Source: Pipra filicauda (taxonomy: Eukaryota > Chordata > Aves > Passeriformes > Pipridae). From it: a stretch of 64,000 nucleotides of DNA. The DNA lies in assembly GCF_003945595.2 (NCBI RefSeq), contig NW_024104442.1:62001-126000 (forward strand). The letters run 5' to 3'. Positions 23,701-33,862 of the stretch are shown here, piece by piece; positions within the stretch are counted from its first letter, which is position 1, and the number at the start of each line of letters is the position of its first letter. Below the pieces are notes generated by a model. The model was not told the DNA's origin and did no database searches. It worked only from the letters and a program-made list of their open reading frames with translations. A program made the position numbers and the translations under genes.

Positions 23701-26700
23701 TACCACTGGCACAGCACAGGGAGATGGCTGAGCCCCTGCATGGGTGCTGCACTCTGGGGACCACCCTGGGAGTTGAGGGGTGCAAGCACTAAATCCTGCC
23801 TGCTCCCTGCCTGCAGTGTCCAGCCATCTGGGATAGCTCCAGGCAGTGGCTGCATCACTTGGTTTTGGATCTGTCCTGGCAACTTCCAGGGCTGGCAAGG
23901 ACCAGGAAGTGGGGCCAGGGTGGGTGTGCAGGGGGGCCAGTGTCCCCCAGGAGCAATGGCCTGTCCGGATGAGCATCTCTCCCAGTGGTTGTCAGGATCC
24001 CCTTTCTGATGGGGACATCCCATCCCACCTCCCTGCCTGCCTGTGGAGCAGCCCACGAGGAGGGGCAGTGCTGGATGGGTGGATCCCCACAAGAGTGGGC
24101 ACCCTGCCTGCTATCAGCACCCCCATCTGGGTGTCATTGCTGTCACCAGGAAATCTATGGCTGTTTCGCCACTTCTGAGGAACACCCCGACCCACGGGGG
24201 CACAGGGCAGCTGGCACATGTGACACTGCTGTCCCCCCCCGCCATCGCCCTGGCAAGGTACCCACCCAGTGGGCACAGGGTGCTGGGTGCCCCCCCTCCA
24301 CCAGCTGGATGCTGTTGCCATGGCAATGGGTGTGTCCAGCTCCATCATCTGGTACCCCAGATTGGCTCAGGTTGGCCCCTGCCCACATGCCCTGGTCCCC
24401 TGGCTGTGTGGCACATGGACACGGCCTCGGCAGGACACCTGGCAGCCTGGGCCATCACAAGCTGCCACTCCGGCCTCGCTGGTGCCAAGAGCTGGCTGGC
24501 ACATACGGGGGAGGCTGTGGCGTGGGGGGATGCAGGCACCGTGGGGCACTGCGGCAGTGGGGGGGTGGCACGGCCACCACCCCTCATCCCACCCTGCTGT
24601 ACCAGGGCTGGGCACGGGTGCTACTGGGGTGGTCCCTGGTGCCAGGGAGTGCGTGGGTGCCAGCGGGGATGGTACCCACAGTCAAACACTCCCACTCCCC
24701 TTCAGTGCCACTGCAACTACCCACGAGGGCGATGGGTGCTGTGGTGGGGAGTAGGGGTGTCCCTGTGCCATGGGGGTGGTCTGCATCCACGCTGGCCTGG
24801 CTGGAGGCTGAGGTGGGCACAGTCGGGTGGGCACAGCGGGGTCGGTGCCTTCCGCGCTCAGCAGTCAGCCGGCAAACTGGGCACAGGGGCTTGGCTGTGG
24901 CGGGGAGGGGGCTGCGGGAGGCGGGATATTGCCATGCTGGTCATGCGTGGGAGCGGCAGCCGAGCCGGAGCCGGTTTGGTGCCAGCCGGGAGCTGGCGGA
25001 GGAAAGGGGGCCGGGCTGCGGCGCTGCTGGGGCTGGGGATGCTGATGGCACCCGGGGGAGCCCCCCCGACCGTAGCGAGGAGCTGAGCGAGGGCACCGCG
25101 GCGCCGAGGTAGGACCTGAACAATGGCCGTGCTGGGAAGCAGGAGGAGGAGGAGGAGAAGGAGGAGGCAGAAAGGGATTGGAGGCCCCCCAAGCTGCCGC
25201 ACAAAGGGCTGGAGCGGGCGCAGGGCTCCGGTGGCCCCCAGACTGGGGCGTGCTCTGGGCACGGTCCCCCGGACAAACCCCGTGTCCCGGGGGCTCAGGC
25301 TGTGCCGGTGCCTGCTCTGCGCTCTCCGACCCCCCCCAGTGCCCCCAGCCCAGCAGTGACCGACGCCTGGGTACAGTGTGGGATGGCTCTTCCTGCCCCG
25401 GGCCGGGAGTCCTCTGGCTGTGCCGGGGCCGGAGCGGTGCTTCAGGAGGTGGCCTTGGCATGGGCGGCAGCACAGGCCGGGCAAAGGAAGCTGGCCATGG
25501 CCATGCTGCCCGATGCCACATCGCAGAGCAACCGGTGGCATCGGGGGGGTCCAGTGGCAGAGCCACCTCGAAGATGCCCCTGGCAGCTCCTTAGCACCCT
25601 CAGTGTGCTGGGGGTGGTGTGCTCGTGTTGCCAGGCTGAGTGTCGCCGGCTGCCAGGAATGTGCCGGGGCTGTGTGCCCGCCGGCGCGGCTGCTGCTGGG
25701 GCAACGGTGCCGGCGGAGGGGTGGGCACCAGGGGCTCCGGGCTCACCTGCCTTTGCCCACCCGTGCAGGGAGCAGCCTGGAGCCCGAGGAGTGCAGCATG
25801 GAGCCGCCGGCCGTGCCGGAGGAGGAGGTGCCCGTCACTGTAGCGCCCGGCCCGGTGGGTTGCCAGCTCTTTGGATATGTGGGAATTGAAGCTGTGCTCG
25901 ACCAGATGAAAATCAAAACCATGAAGACGGGCTTTGAGTTCAACATCATGGTTGTGGGTGAGCATTGGGTCCAGGGTTTGCTCCTGGCTGAGGTGGGAAT
26001 CCTGGCTCTGATTCTGCTATGCCAGGGAAATTATGCTTTTAAGGGGTTTTAAGGAAATCTAAGGGATTTTAAATTATTTAAGTAGCAAAGAATTGAAGAG
26101 GAGTAACATCCCATACCCCAACATCCCATATCAGCATAACATAGTGATGCTGATAGGTGAGCTCATCCCAACCTCTGGGATGCTCCCAAATGGATACCAA
26201 GGTGTTATAACCTTGGGAATAAATTTATATGGGAGATAAACCAGACTATTCCAACCTCTGGGATGTTCCCAAATGTCTACCAAGGGGTTATTGCCTTGGG
26301 GAATAAATTTACTTGGGGGGATAAGATGGGCTATCCCAACCTCCGGAATGCTTCCCAATGGATAATGAAGTATTATGGCCTTGGGGAATAAATTTATTTG
26401 GGAGGTAGATTGAACTAGCCCAACCTCTGGAATACTCTCTAATGGATACTGAGGTGTTACCACCCTGGGGGACAAACCAGAGCTGCCGGTGTCCCCTCAG
26501 GGCAGAGTGGGCTGGGCAAGTCGACGATGGTGAACACCCTCTTCAAGTCCAAGGTGAGCCGCAAATCCTCGCAGCCTGAGCAGGAGGAACGTATTCCCAA
26601 GACAGTGCAGCTCCAGTCTATCACCCATGGTAAGGTTATCACCATGGGGACATGTCCCACCAACACCTGAGAGAAACAGAGGACCAGGGGGAGGTGTGAG

Positions 26701-28328
26701 GGCAGCCTCTGACCCCCCTCCCCCAGTCCCCTCCTTCTCCCAAATGCTTCATCCCCACTGACCCACCTCTCTGCCCCAGTCATCGAGGAGAAGGGGGTGA
26801 AGATGAAGCTGACAGTGACGGACACGCCGGGGTTTGGAGACCAGATCAACAATGAGAACTGGTAGGACACAGTGGGATGCAGCAGCCCAGCTTGGTGCAT
26901 GACAGTCTGGGGGGGGAATTGAACTCAGATGCTGTCCCCCAACTCGTCCTCAGCTGGGACCCCATCATCAAGTACATCAACGAGCAGTACGAGAGGTACC
27001 TACGGGAGGAGATCCTCATCACCCGTAAGAGGAAGATCCCAGACACTCGAGTCCATGGATGTGTCTACTTTGTCCCCCCCACAGGTCACTGGTGAGTCCT
27101 CACTTGCAGCACCTATGGGGTGATGGGGTCACCCCAGGGTGATGGTGATGGGGTCACTCTGAGGTAATGGTGGTGAGGTCATCCTGGGATGGTTGTGTCA
27201 CCCTGGGGTGATGATGGGGGGGTCACCCCAGAGCAATGGTGGTGATTCCACCCCATGGTGACAGTGGTGGGGTCACGTGAGGGTGATGGTGGTGGTCCTT
27301 GGCAGGCTGCGCCCACTGGATCTGGAGTTCATGCGGCGGCTCAGCAAGATTGTCAACGTGGTGCCAGTGATCGCCAAAGCCGACACACTCACCCTGGAGG
27401 AACGGGCAGAGTTCAAGCAGCGGGTGAGGACAGGTCCTGGGGCACTCCTAGGGTGCCCCCTGTATCCCCAGCCCAGCTCAAGTCCTGTATCCCACAGATC
27501 CAGGAGGACCTGAAGACCCACGCCATCAGCATGTACCCACAGGAGGACTTTGACCAGGACCCTGAAGACAGGGCACTGAATGACAGGATTCGGGTGAGTG
27601 CCAGGATGCTGGGATTGGGGGTGCCAACCCTGGGGAGAAGGGTGGGTGAGAGACCCTCTGGGGCAGCCCAGAGCACCCGGGGTGAGCACAGCACTCTGCA
27701 CCGGCAGGAGAAGATCCCCTTTGCCGTGGTGGGGGCGGACCAGGAGCACCAGGTGAATGGCAAGCGAGTGCTGGGCCGCAAGACCAAGTGGGGCATCATC
27801 GAAGGTGAGCGGAGCCCTTTGCACCTCCAGCCCTCCCCAGGCGTGGGGGGCCCGTGGGGCTGCAGGGAGCAGCACCCAGGGGTGCGTCCCTGCCTGGGTG
27901 TGTGCTGAGATGTGTCATGGAGTGCTGGTACCTGGAGCATGTTGGGATGTGCTCCCTGGGCATCCGCCCACCACCATATCCTCCTGCCCACCCACTACCC
28001 ACCTGCTGCCCCTCTGCCTTGCTTTGCAGTGGAGAACCCAGCACACTGCGAGTTCCCCCTCCTGCGGGACCTGCTGATCCGGTGAGTGGGGGACCGGGCA
28101 GGGGATGCTGGAGTTCCTGATGTGACAGCAGGGCAGACTGGACAGTGACATGATGCCCTTCCTCCCCTTGCCACCCTGAGCAGGTCACACCTGCAGGACC
28201 TGAAGGACATCACCCACAACGTCCACTACGAGAGCTACCGCGTGCGGCGGCTGAACGAGAGCAACCGGCCAGTGCTGAGCCCCCTCAACGGGCTGCCTGG
28301 CAAAGGTGAGGGTGGCAGCCACCTCTGA
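17588..28328 (+). CDS. SEPTIN12: septin of the SEPT3/9/12 group, SEPTIN12-like, long form
   Basis: GTP-binding filament protein of the cell cortex. Exons: 17588-17642, 19981-21060, 25769-25957, 26501-26629, 26780-26861, 26954-27091, 27306-27423, 27498-27593, 27708-27804, 28030-28081 and 28184-28328 (stop TGA). All phases agree; 726 residues. Visible motifs: a start resembling SEPTIN9 isoforms ([17 protein letters not shown]), a polybasic [14 protein letters not shown]-loop GQSGLGKST, switch DTPGFGD, specificity motif AKAD, and the septin unique element from WGIIEVEN to [11 protein letters not shown]. From memory, [23 protein letters not shown] and [20 protein letters not shown] favour SEPTIN12 over SEPTIN9 or SEPTIN3. 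The last exon appears to read past a potential donor at 28306 to a stop. Exon 2 is a 360-residue Ser/Pro-rich, probably disordered segment that mammalian SEPTIN12 lacks, as far as I recall. Confidence 0.85.
17690..18190 (+). repeat. G-rich degenerate repeat in septin intron 1
   Basis: Units resembling GAGCATCGTGGGGGGCTGCG recur at irregular spacing of about 45-65 bp. Many runs of four or more G lie on the + strand. A C-rich CCCTGCCACC-type stretch follows at 18470-18720. Confidence 0.65.
21955..22335 (+). repeat. ~45-bp minisatellite in septin intron 2
   Basis: About eight diverged units contain GGGGACAGTGCTCAGGGCTG-like cores alternating with GGTGAC/GGTGAT segments. No coding signal. Confidence 0.65.
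22620..22816 (+). promoter_or_regulatory. candidate alternative first exon or promoter of the septin gene
   Basis: A CpG-rich segment with a (GGA)n run at 22677-22713 ends in CGCCCAG followed by GTAGGG, a good donor. It could be a 5'UTR exon splicing to the acceptor at 25768. SEPTIN9 is known for multiple promoters. Inference only. Confidence 0.3.
24930..25109 (+). promoter_or_regulatory. second candidate alternative first exon of the septin gene
   Basis: A GC-rich block ends in GCGGCGCCGAG followed by GTAGGAC. It lies 660 bp before the septin core exon at 25769, whose in-frame ATG at 25798-25800 could start a short septin beginning [10 protein letters not shown]. Confidence 0.3.
26158..26465 (+). 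repeat. ~85-bp tandem repeat, about four copies, in septin intron
   Basis: Repeating order: CCAACCTCTGGGATG, then CCAAATGGATACCAAGG, GTTAT..CCTTGGG and GAATAAATTTAT. Starts are near 26169, 26251, 26336 and 26419. The A/T-rich units contrast with the surrounding GC-rich intron and fill most of it. Confidence 0.9.
27110..27300 (+). repeat. GATGG/GGTCACCC tandem repeat in septin intron
   Basis: Units of about 25-35 bp with GGTGATGG followed by GGTCAC or CATCCT occupy nearly the whole intron between the exons ending at 27091 and starting at 27306. Confidence 0.8.
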
Positions 28329-28532
28329 GCCACCTCATGCCCCCCAGAGCCACCACTGGACCCCGTGGCAGTGCCCACTCCTGCCCACCATGGCTGTGCC
28401 CAGACCCTGCCTGGGGTGAGGAGCCCATGTTAATTTGGGGTGAGGTGACCCCTGACAGTGCCCAGCTGCCCCGATGTGGTCCCTCGTCCCCAAGCTCTGC
28501 TATGGGCACCGACCCCATGGACCCTGTGTGAC

Positions 28533-28538
28533 ATTAAA
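28533..28538 (+). terminator. polyadenylation signal ATTAAA (septin gene)
   Basis: ATTAAA lies about 205 bp after the septin stop codon in a short 3'UTR. It supports 28184-28328 as the terminal coding segment. Confidence 0.6.
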
Positions 28539-28539
28539 G

Positions 28540-29300
28540 GTCAGGCTGGAGCCTTCAGCCTTTGCCATCAATCTCCTCCTGCTGCACTCTACACTTCTGA
28601 TGTGCCACCACTCTCCTGTGCTGCTCCGGGATGAGACTCCCCCAGGCACCCTGGGCAGGTGGGGGTGCTGCCCGTGGGGTGTGCCGGGGTGGGCAGGGTG
28701 TGGGTGCCCTCCCCATGGTCACCTCACCCGTCCTGCCCTGTGATAGCAGCTGGCACAGGTGGACTTTGAGCCACTTATCAGGTTGTGGAGGTGCCAGGAG
28801 GGGTGTGGAGGTGCCAGAGGTGTGTGGAGGTGTCAGAGGGGTGTGGAGGTGTCGCCTGCAAGGATGTGAGGGGGCTACACCCAGCTGTGGCACCCCCCTG
28901 CCAGAGGGTTCAGCCCCCAACCCCTTCAGGTGGGCCCAGTGGGTGCTGCCCTGCTGGCATCCAACCCTGGCACTCTGTGGGGATGGGGTGTCCAGGTGGT
29001 CCCCCCAGTACTCCTGGGGTGCATGAAAGGCCCCTTTGTGCCTCCTGCTGTGGGCAGGGCTGGGGCACGGTGCCAGGACGGTGGCACAGGGTGTTTCCTG
29101 CCTGCCCCAGCCCCGCCGTGGGGCTCGGCATCACCGCCAGCACCGGCACCCTTTGCCCGGCCCCGCGTTAATGATCCACCTGCCGGCGTGGCCGCCAGCC
29201 CCCAGCAGCCACCGGGCCGGCCGTGCGCGGTGCTGGTGGCAGCAGCTGGGGGTCCTCAGCACAAGTGGCTTGGAGGGGCTGGCAGCTCCCTGCCCTGTGC
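28540..29300. other. intergenic segment between septin and MYADM-like genes
   Basis: No conserved coding frame is visible. A short GTGTGGAGGTG(T/C)C repeat lies at 28785-28860. GC and CpG rise from about 29100 toward the next gene. Confidence 0.6.
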
Positions 29301-29391
29301 CCCACCCCTCAGCCCCAGCACCCAGATAAGAGCGGCTGCCGGCAGCACCGGTTCTGGGGCGTGCGGCGTGGCCGGGAGCGCCGGCGGGACC
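29301..29391 (+). promoter_or_regulatory. proximal promoter/5'UTR of the MYADM-like gene with CACCC and GATA motifs
   Basis: CCCACCCC at 29301-29308 and a perfect AGATAAG GATA motif at 29334-29340 lie within 95 bp of the start codon. MYADM is a myeloid-associated marker in mammals, so GATA/KLF control is plausible but inferred. Confidence 0.35.
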
Positions 29392-30252
29392 ATGGCGAGG
29401 GTGAACCTGCTCGCCCTCACCTCCTGGGTGGGCATTGCCCGGCTCTGCGCCGTCGTGCTGTCCTGCCTCACCTTCAGCCTGGTGGCCTCCACGGGGAACT
29501 TCGGGGGTCCCTTTGGGACGTGGTGCATGTTCACCTGGTGCTTCTGCTTCATCGTGACGCTGCTGGTGCTGCTGCTGGAGCTGCTGGAGCTCTACCCCAT
29601 GCTGCCACTCTCCTGGGATGATTTCACCTCGGCTTTCTCCATGCTGGCGGTGCTGATGGTCTTCACCACCTCGGTGGTCTTCCCTGCCACCTTCATCAGC
29701 AGCCCCTGCAGCAGCAGCAAGTGTGCCCGGCAGGCTGTGGCCACCACCACCTCCTTCCTCTGCTTCCTCGCCTACGCCGTCGAGGTGGGACTGACCCGTG
29801 CCAAGCCCGGGGACATCAGCAGCTTCCTCTCCACTGTGCCTGGGCTCCTCAAGGTCTTCGAAGCCTACGTGGCTTGTCTTATCTTCTCCTTGCTGGATGA
29901 ATACAATAAGGAACCCGGCCTGATGTGGTGTGTGGCTGTCTACTCCATCTGCTTCATCTTCACCCTCCTCATCATCATCTTCACCATCGGCCGGTGCCTC
30001 GCCTACATTCCCTGCCCGCTGGACAAGGTGCTGGTGGGGTACAGCTTCCTGGCCCTGCTGATGTACATCACTGCCACCGTCCTCTGGCCCCTCTACAGCT
30101 TCAAGGGAAAGGGCCGTCCCAGTGACTGTGGCAGGGGCTGCCCGTGGGACAAGCACCTGGGGGTCACCTTCCTCACCATCTTCAACCTCATCGCCTACTT
30201 GGTGGACCTGGTCTACTCCAGCAGGATGGTCTTCATCAGGACACCTTCCTAA
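29392..30252 (+). CDS. MYADM-like double-MARVEL membrane protein
   Basis: Single-exon frame of 286 residues, ATG at 29392 (context GGGACCATGG, a strong Kozak match) and TAA at 30250. It belongs to the MYADM/MYADML2 family, multi-pass proteins of ordered membrane domains, with two MARVEL domains giving about eight membrane spans. Family features: LCAVVLSCLTFSLVAS, TWCMFTWCFCF, the inter-domain TVPGLLKVFEAYVACLIF, WCVAVYSICFIF, ATVLWPLYSF and a C-terminal LIAYLVDLVYSSRMVF. Length is close to the roughly 300-320 of mammalian members, which also have an intronless CDS. I cannot say from sequence alone whether it is the ortholog of MYADM or of MYADML2. The 429-residue antisense frame across it is a shadow. 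Confidence 0.92.
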   Translation: MARVNLLALTSWVGIARLCAVVLSCLTFSLVASTGNFGGPFGTWCMFTWCFCFIVTLLVLLLELLELYPMLPLSWDDFTSAFSMLAVLMVFTTSVVFPATFISSPCSSSKCARQAVATTTSFLCFLAYAVEVGLTRAKPGDISSFLSTVPGLLKVFEAYVACLIFSLLDEYNKEPGLMWCVAVYSICFIFTLLIIIFTIGRCLAYIPCPLDKVLVGYSFLALLMYITATVLWPLYSFKGKGRPSDCGRGCPWDKHLGVTFLTIFNLIAYLVDLVYSSRMVFIRTPS

Positions 30253-30483
30253 GGGCTCTGGGTGGGGTGAGGACTGGGTTGAGGGCTGGGTCCCAGCGTG
30301 GGGATGCCGGTGGAGCAGAGGAAGAGGCTGGATGCCTTGGAAAGCTCCTTCTCCCTGCGCCAAAGCAGAGCTGTGAGGCACTCCCGGGGTGTGCTCAGCC
30401 GGGGGCCCCATGGGCTGCACAGGTAGGGGGCTGGGGGGGCCACAGGGGACTACTGAAACCCTGGAGCTTGGGGGGGCTTTGGG

Positions 30484-30489
30484 ATTAAA
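30484..30489 (+). terminator. polyadenylation signal ATTAAA (MYADM-like)
   Basis: ATTAAA is followed by a T-rich region (CACTTGTTTCTGCCTCCTCT) about 230 bp after the stop codon. Confidence 0.55.
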
Positions 30490-30499
30490 TTGGGTAATT

Positions 30500-32020
30500 T
30501 TTCACTTGTTTCTGCCTCCTCTTTCTTCCCCTTCTCAGTTTTCTTCAGGATCCTCCCAGGGGGGTGAGAAACTGTGGGGCACCAGCAGCATTTGGGGCCA
30601 CGGGTGACTCTGGGGGACAGCAGCAGAAGTATGGGAGGGCACCAGGCTTCAGCAAATACTCCTTCTCCTCCTTGTTGACTTGGCACCGGAGTGAAGCAGG
30701 GCATGACCAGGAAAAGCCCAACCCGGATGCCTTTTCCTTGGCACCTGCACGGGGCCCTGTCAAACAGGTTCAGGAGGAATGTGGCTGCTGGGGGGGTTCT
30801 GAGAGCCTGCCAGGTTCTTGTCACCAGCACTACGGGGTCCTTGTCACCGCCACAGTCACCCCAGCTGGAGCCCTGCTGGGTTTGGTCCCAGCCACGTGGG
30901 CAGGAGCCCTGTGCCTGCTGTTTACCCTTTGGGGGTAAACTCCCCCTCCCTGGGGGAAAATGGGGCAGAGGGGTGGCTGTCACCCAGTGCCATCAGAGCT
31001 GGTGGTACTGACACATGGCACCAGGGAGATGGTGGCACTGCAGGCTGAAAAGAGGCAACAGTGCAGTGAAGGCAGGGGAAGGCATGCCCGCAGGCAGAGT
31101 CCTGGCACTGTGCTCCCGGATGTGGGATGGGTGCCCATGGGGCACCCCGGAAGGTTTTGGGGCCACTGTCCCCACGCCGTTCCTTATGCCACTGCTTGCC
31201 CTGGCCACAGCCCGGGGCCATCACTGCTGCCTCGGGACTGCCAGAGCCGTGTCAGGGTCCATCACTCCTGCCTTGGGGCTCTCAGGGTGACACAGAGTAG
31301 GGTCCCCACCATCAGGAGATGGCAAAAACCAGCCACCACGAAAGAGCCCATGGGTGCCCTGGTGCCTGGGCAGGTGGGACCTCCATGCTCTTTGCCAGGG
31401 CCACTGCACTGTGGGGTCACAGCACCTTCAGAGACAGCAATGTAGAGTGGCCTGGTGGGTGTCCCCATTGCCCGGTCCATGTCCCCACAGTGGCCATCAC
31501 TGTGGCACGATGGGCTGCTCCCCTGCACCCCAGGCAGCGGGGCTAGAGGGAACGGCAGAATTTTGGGGGGAAATAACAGGAAAATGGCAGTGGAGAGGCA
31601 CAGCCTGGTGCAGCACCTGAGTGTGGATATTGATGATGCCCAAGATGATGGAAATTCCCAGAGGAAGGAGGCTGGGAAGCACGGGGAAGCTGGGAAGCAT
31701 GGGGAAGCAGTGGTGTGGCTGGTGATGAGCTGTGCCAGTAACACGTTTGGCTGGGGGTGGCACACGGGCAGTGCTGGCACGTGGGGTGTGGTGGGGCTGA
31801 GGGAGCAGGGGCTGGGCTGGCAGTGGGGTGCAGGTGAGTGGCTGGAGGAGATCTGGGGAGTTCCCAGTGGGAGTCCAGCCCAGGAACCCAGGAGTCGGGG
31901 CTCAGTGCCTTGATGGGACCCCAGGGCACCTCCCAGCTGTGGCACAGGGTGGGTGCTGAGGGTCTCTGGGAGGACCTGAGACTTGGTGGGTGCAGGAGGC
32001 CCCGGTGCAGTGCTGTGCTG
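30500..32020. other. intergenic region, no gene seen
   Basis: Open frames on both strands change frame often and match no recognisable family. No CR1 copy is obvious here. Confidence 0.55.
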
Positions 32021-32029
32021 TGCCTTGCC

Positions 32030-32510
32030 AGGCGTGCCCCAGTGCCGGTCTGTGCTGTGCCACGGGAGCCCCGGTGCTGTGCCACGCCGTGCCAGAGGGC
32101 CTCTCGGTGCCGTGCCATGGGGCCGCGGTGCCGCTGCGGTGCCATTGCCAGTGCAGTGCCAGTGCTGGTGCTGCTGTCACTGCGGTGCAGTGCCGGTGCC
32201 AGCGTGGTGCGGTGCAGTGTTGTGCCGGGGACAGCGCCGGTGCACTGCCACTGCCGGTGCAACGCCGGTGCCATGCGATGCCGGTGCCGCTGAGGTGCCG
32301 GTGTGGTGCCGGTAGGGTCCCGGTGCGGTGCCGATGCCGGCGTGGTGCCAGTGCGGTGCCGGTGCCAGTGCAGTGCCGGTGCCGGTGCCGGTGCCGGTGC
32401 CAGTGCAGTGCCGGTGCCGGTGCGGTGCCGGTGCCGGTGCTGGTGCCAGTGCAGTGCCGGTGCCGGTGCGGTGCCGGTGCCGGTGCCGGTGCGGTGCATT
32501 CCTCCCCCTA
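32030..32510 (+). repeat. GGTGCC/GGTGCA hexamer-based minisatellite
   Basis: Nearly 500 bp of GTGCCGGTGCC, CAGTGC and GGTGCGGTGCC combinations, purest at 32355-32495. All six frames stay open, giving artificial Cys-Arg-Cys and His-Arg-Thr-Gly polymers. It abuts the CpG island. Confidence 0.92.
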
Positions 32511-32830
32511 GGGGTCGGTGTGCCGCGGCGCGGGGGGCGGTGCGGGGGGCGGCTCGTTCCTGCGCACGGCCCGGGACGGCCGGGGCACGGCGGCGGCGGG
32601 GAGCGGGCACCGCCGCGGGCCGGTGAGTGCGGGCGGCGGGGGCGGCGGGACCCCGGCCCCGCGGGGGAGGCGGCCGGGGGGAGCGGTGGGGAAGGGGCGG
32701 CGGAGCCCGGCCTGGGGGGCTCCCACTTTTCCCCCCACGGTGGGCGGCCCCAGCCCCTCGGGCCGGTCTGAGCTGCCCCGGTACCGGGATGGGTCGCGGG
32801 ACGCCGTGCTCCGGTGGGTCCTCGGCGGGT
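32500..32830 (+). promoter_or_regulatory. CpG island, possible non-coding first exon of the PITP gene
   Basis: An extremely CpG-dense stretch with a good donor (GCGGGCCG followed by GTGAGTGC, GT at 32623). It could splice to the acceptor CCTCCAG at 33797, placing the start codon in exon 2. Inference from composition and splice signals. Confidence 0.45.
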
Positions 32831-33648
32831 CCTTTCCCTCATGCCGGGGCTGCCTCTGCCTCCGGTACCGGGACCCCCCGGCGAGGCTTTCGGCTTCCCT
32901 CAATCTGCCACTAACCCTGTTAGCAAGGTGTCCCTGTGTCCCCTAGGGATGCCCCTGTGTCCCCAAATGCCTCTGTAGCCCCAGGAATACTCCCGTGTTC
33001 CCCAGTGCCCCCAAGGATGGCTTTGTGCCCCCTCTGCCCCTGTCCCCCCAGGGATCTCTCTGTGTCCCCAGCTGGACAAGCTGCCCGCAGACAAGACCCC
33101 TGCTCCCTCCAAGGCCTGATACCCCATTCAGGGTGACTTTCAGGGCGACTTACGTCCCCTCCCTGTCCTGTGGAACTGGGGACCAGGGCCAGGAACCCCC
33201 TGGGCTGCCCCGTTACTCACCCTGAGCATCCCCAGCCCCGCGGTGGGTGCTAGCTGTGACGGGTGCTGGCCAGGACGGGTGTTGGGGGACAGCCTCGGGA
33301 AGGGGATTCAACTCCTGCCCAGAGAAGGGATGTCCGGCACCAGGGTGATCAGGAGTGCTCCCCGAGAGCAGCTCTTCAGGGCACGGTAGACTGTGGGTGC
33401 CCAGAGTGGGGTCCCCAGGAGCATCGGGCAGGTCTGACCCCATCCCCGTGTCCCTGCGACCCTCTCGCTGTGCTGCCCACTGCAGTCGGGTGGGGACGTG
33501 GCACCCCGAAGGGATGGCACAGTATTTTGGGGGGACGCGTGTGCTCCAAGGCACTGGCGTCTGCCAGGCAGGGCAAGGGTTAACGGCGGGAGGGTTTTGG
33601 GGTACCGGGGTGTCCCCGGCTGGGTAGACCCAGGCTGCTCCTCGCACG

Positions 33649-33692
33649 GGTGACCTCACGCTACTGCCATGGCAACGGCTCGTGAAGTCACC
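33649..33692. promoter_or_regulatory. 44-bp dyad with RFX X-box
   Basis: Arms GGTGACCTCACG (33649-33660) and CGTGAAGTCACC (33681-33692) are inverted with one mismatch. Between them, ACTGCCATGGCAAC at 33663-33676 matches the RFX X-box GTTGCCATGGCAAC at 12 of 14 positions. The arms resemble CRE/TGACnTCA half-sites. It lies about 170 bp upstream of the PITP start codon. Confidence 0.55.
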
Positions 33693-33798
33693 GGGAGCGG
33701 GGCGGCTGCTTCGAGCGTGGGGTGATGGGATGGGAGCGTGGGAGGCAGCGGCGCGTCCCCCGCGCTCCCGGTCACCGCGTCCCCCGCGTCCCTCCAGC

Positions 33799-33831
33799 AT
33801 GAGCTGTGCCCCCGCCGGCGCCTCCGCCTGA
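33799..33831 (+). other. upstream ORF in the PITP 5' leader
   Basis: ATG at 33799 opens a 10-codon frame ending TGA at 33829-33831, 31 nt before the main ATG. If the exon starts at the AG acceptor at 33796-33797, the uORF is only one base from the exon edge. It may reduce translation of the main frame. Confidence 0.4.
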
Positions 33832-33862
33832 CCCCCGCCGTGCCCGCCGTGCCCGTGTCACC

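Noticed and set aside
25769..28328. Identification as SEPTIN9 or SEPTIN3
   Set aside because: The N-terminal segment resembles SEPTIN9, but GTPase-domain signatures ([36 protein letters not shown]) fit SEPTIN12 better.
29131..30420. 429-codon minus-strand frame across the MYADM-like gene
   Set aside because: It is the antisense shadow of a long conserved coding exon, giving a His/Glu/Gly-rich product without homology.
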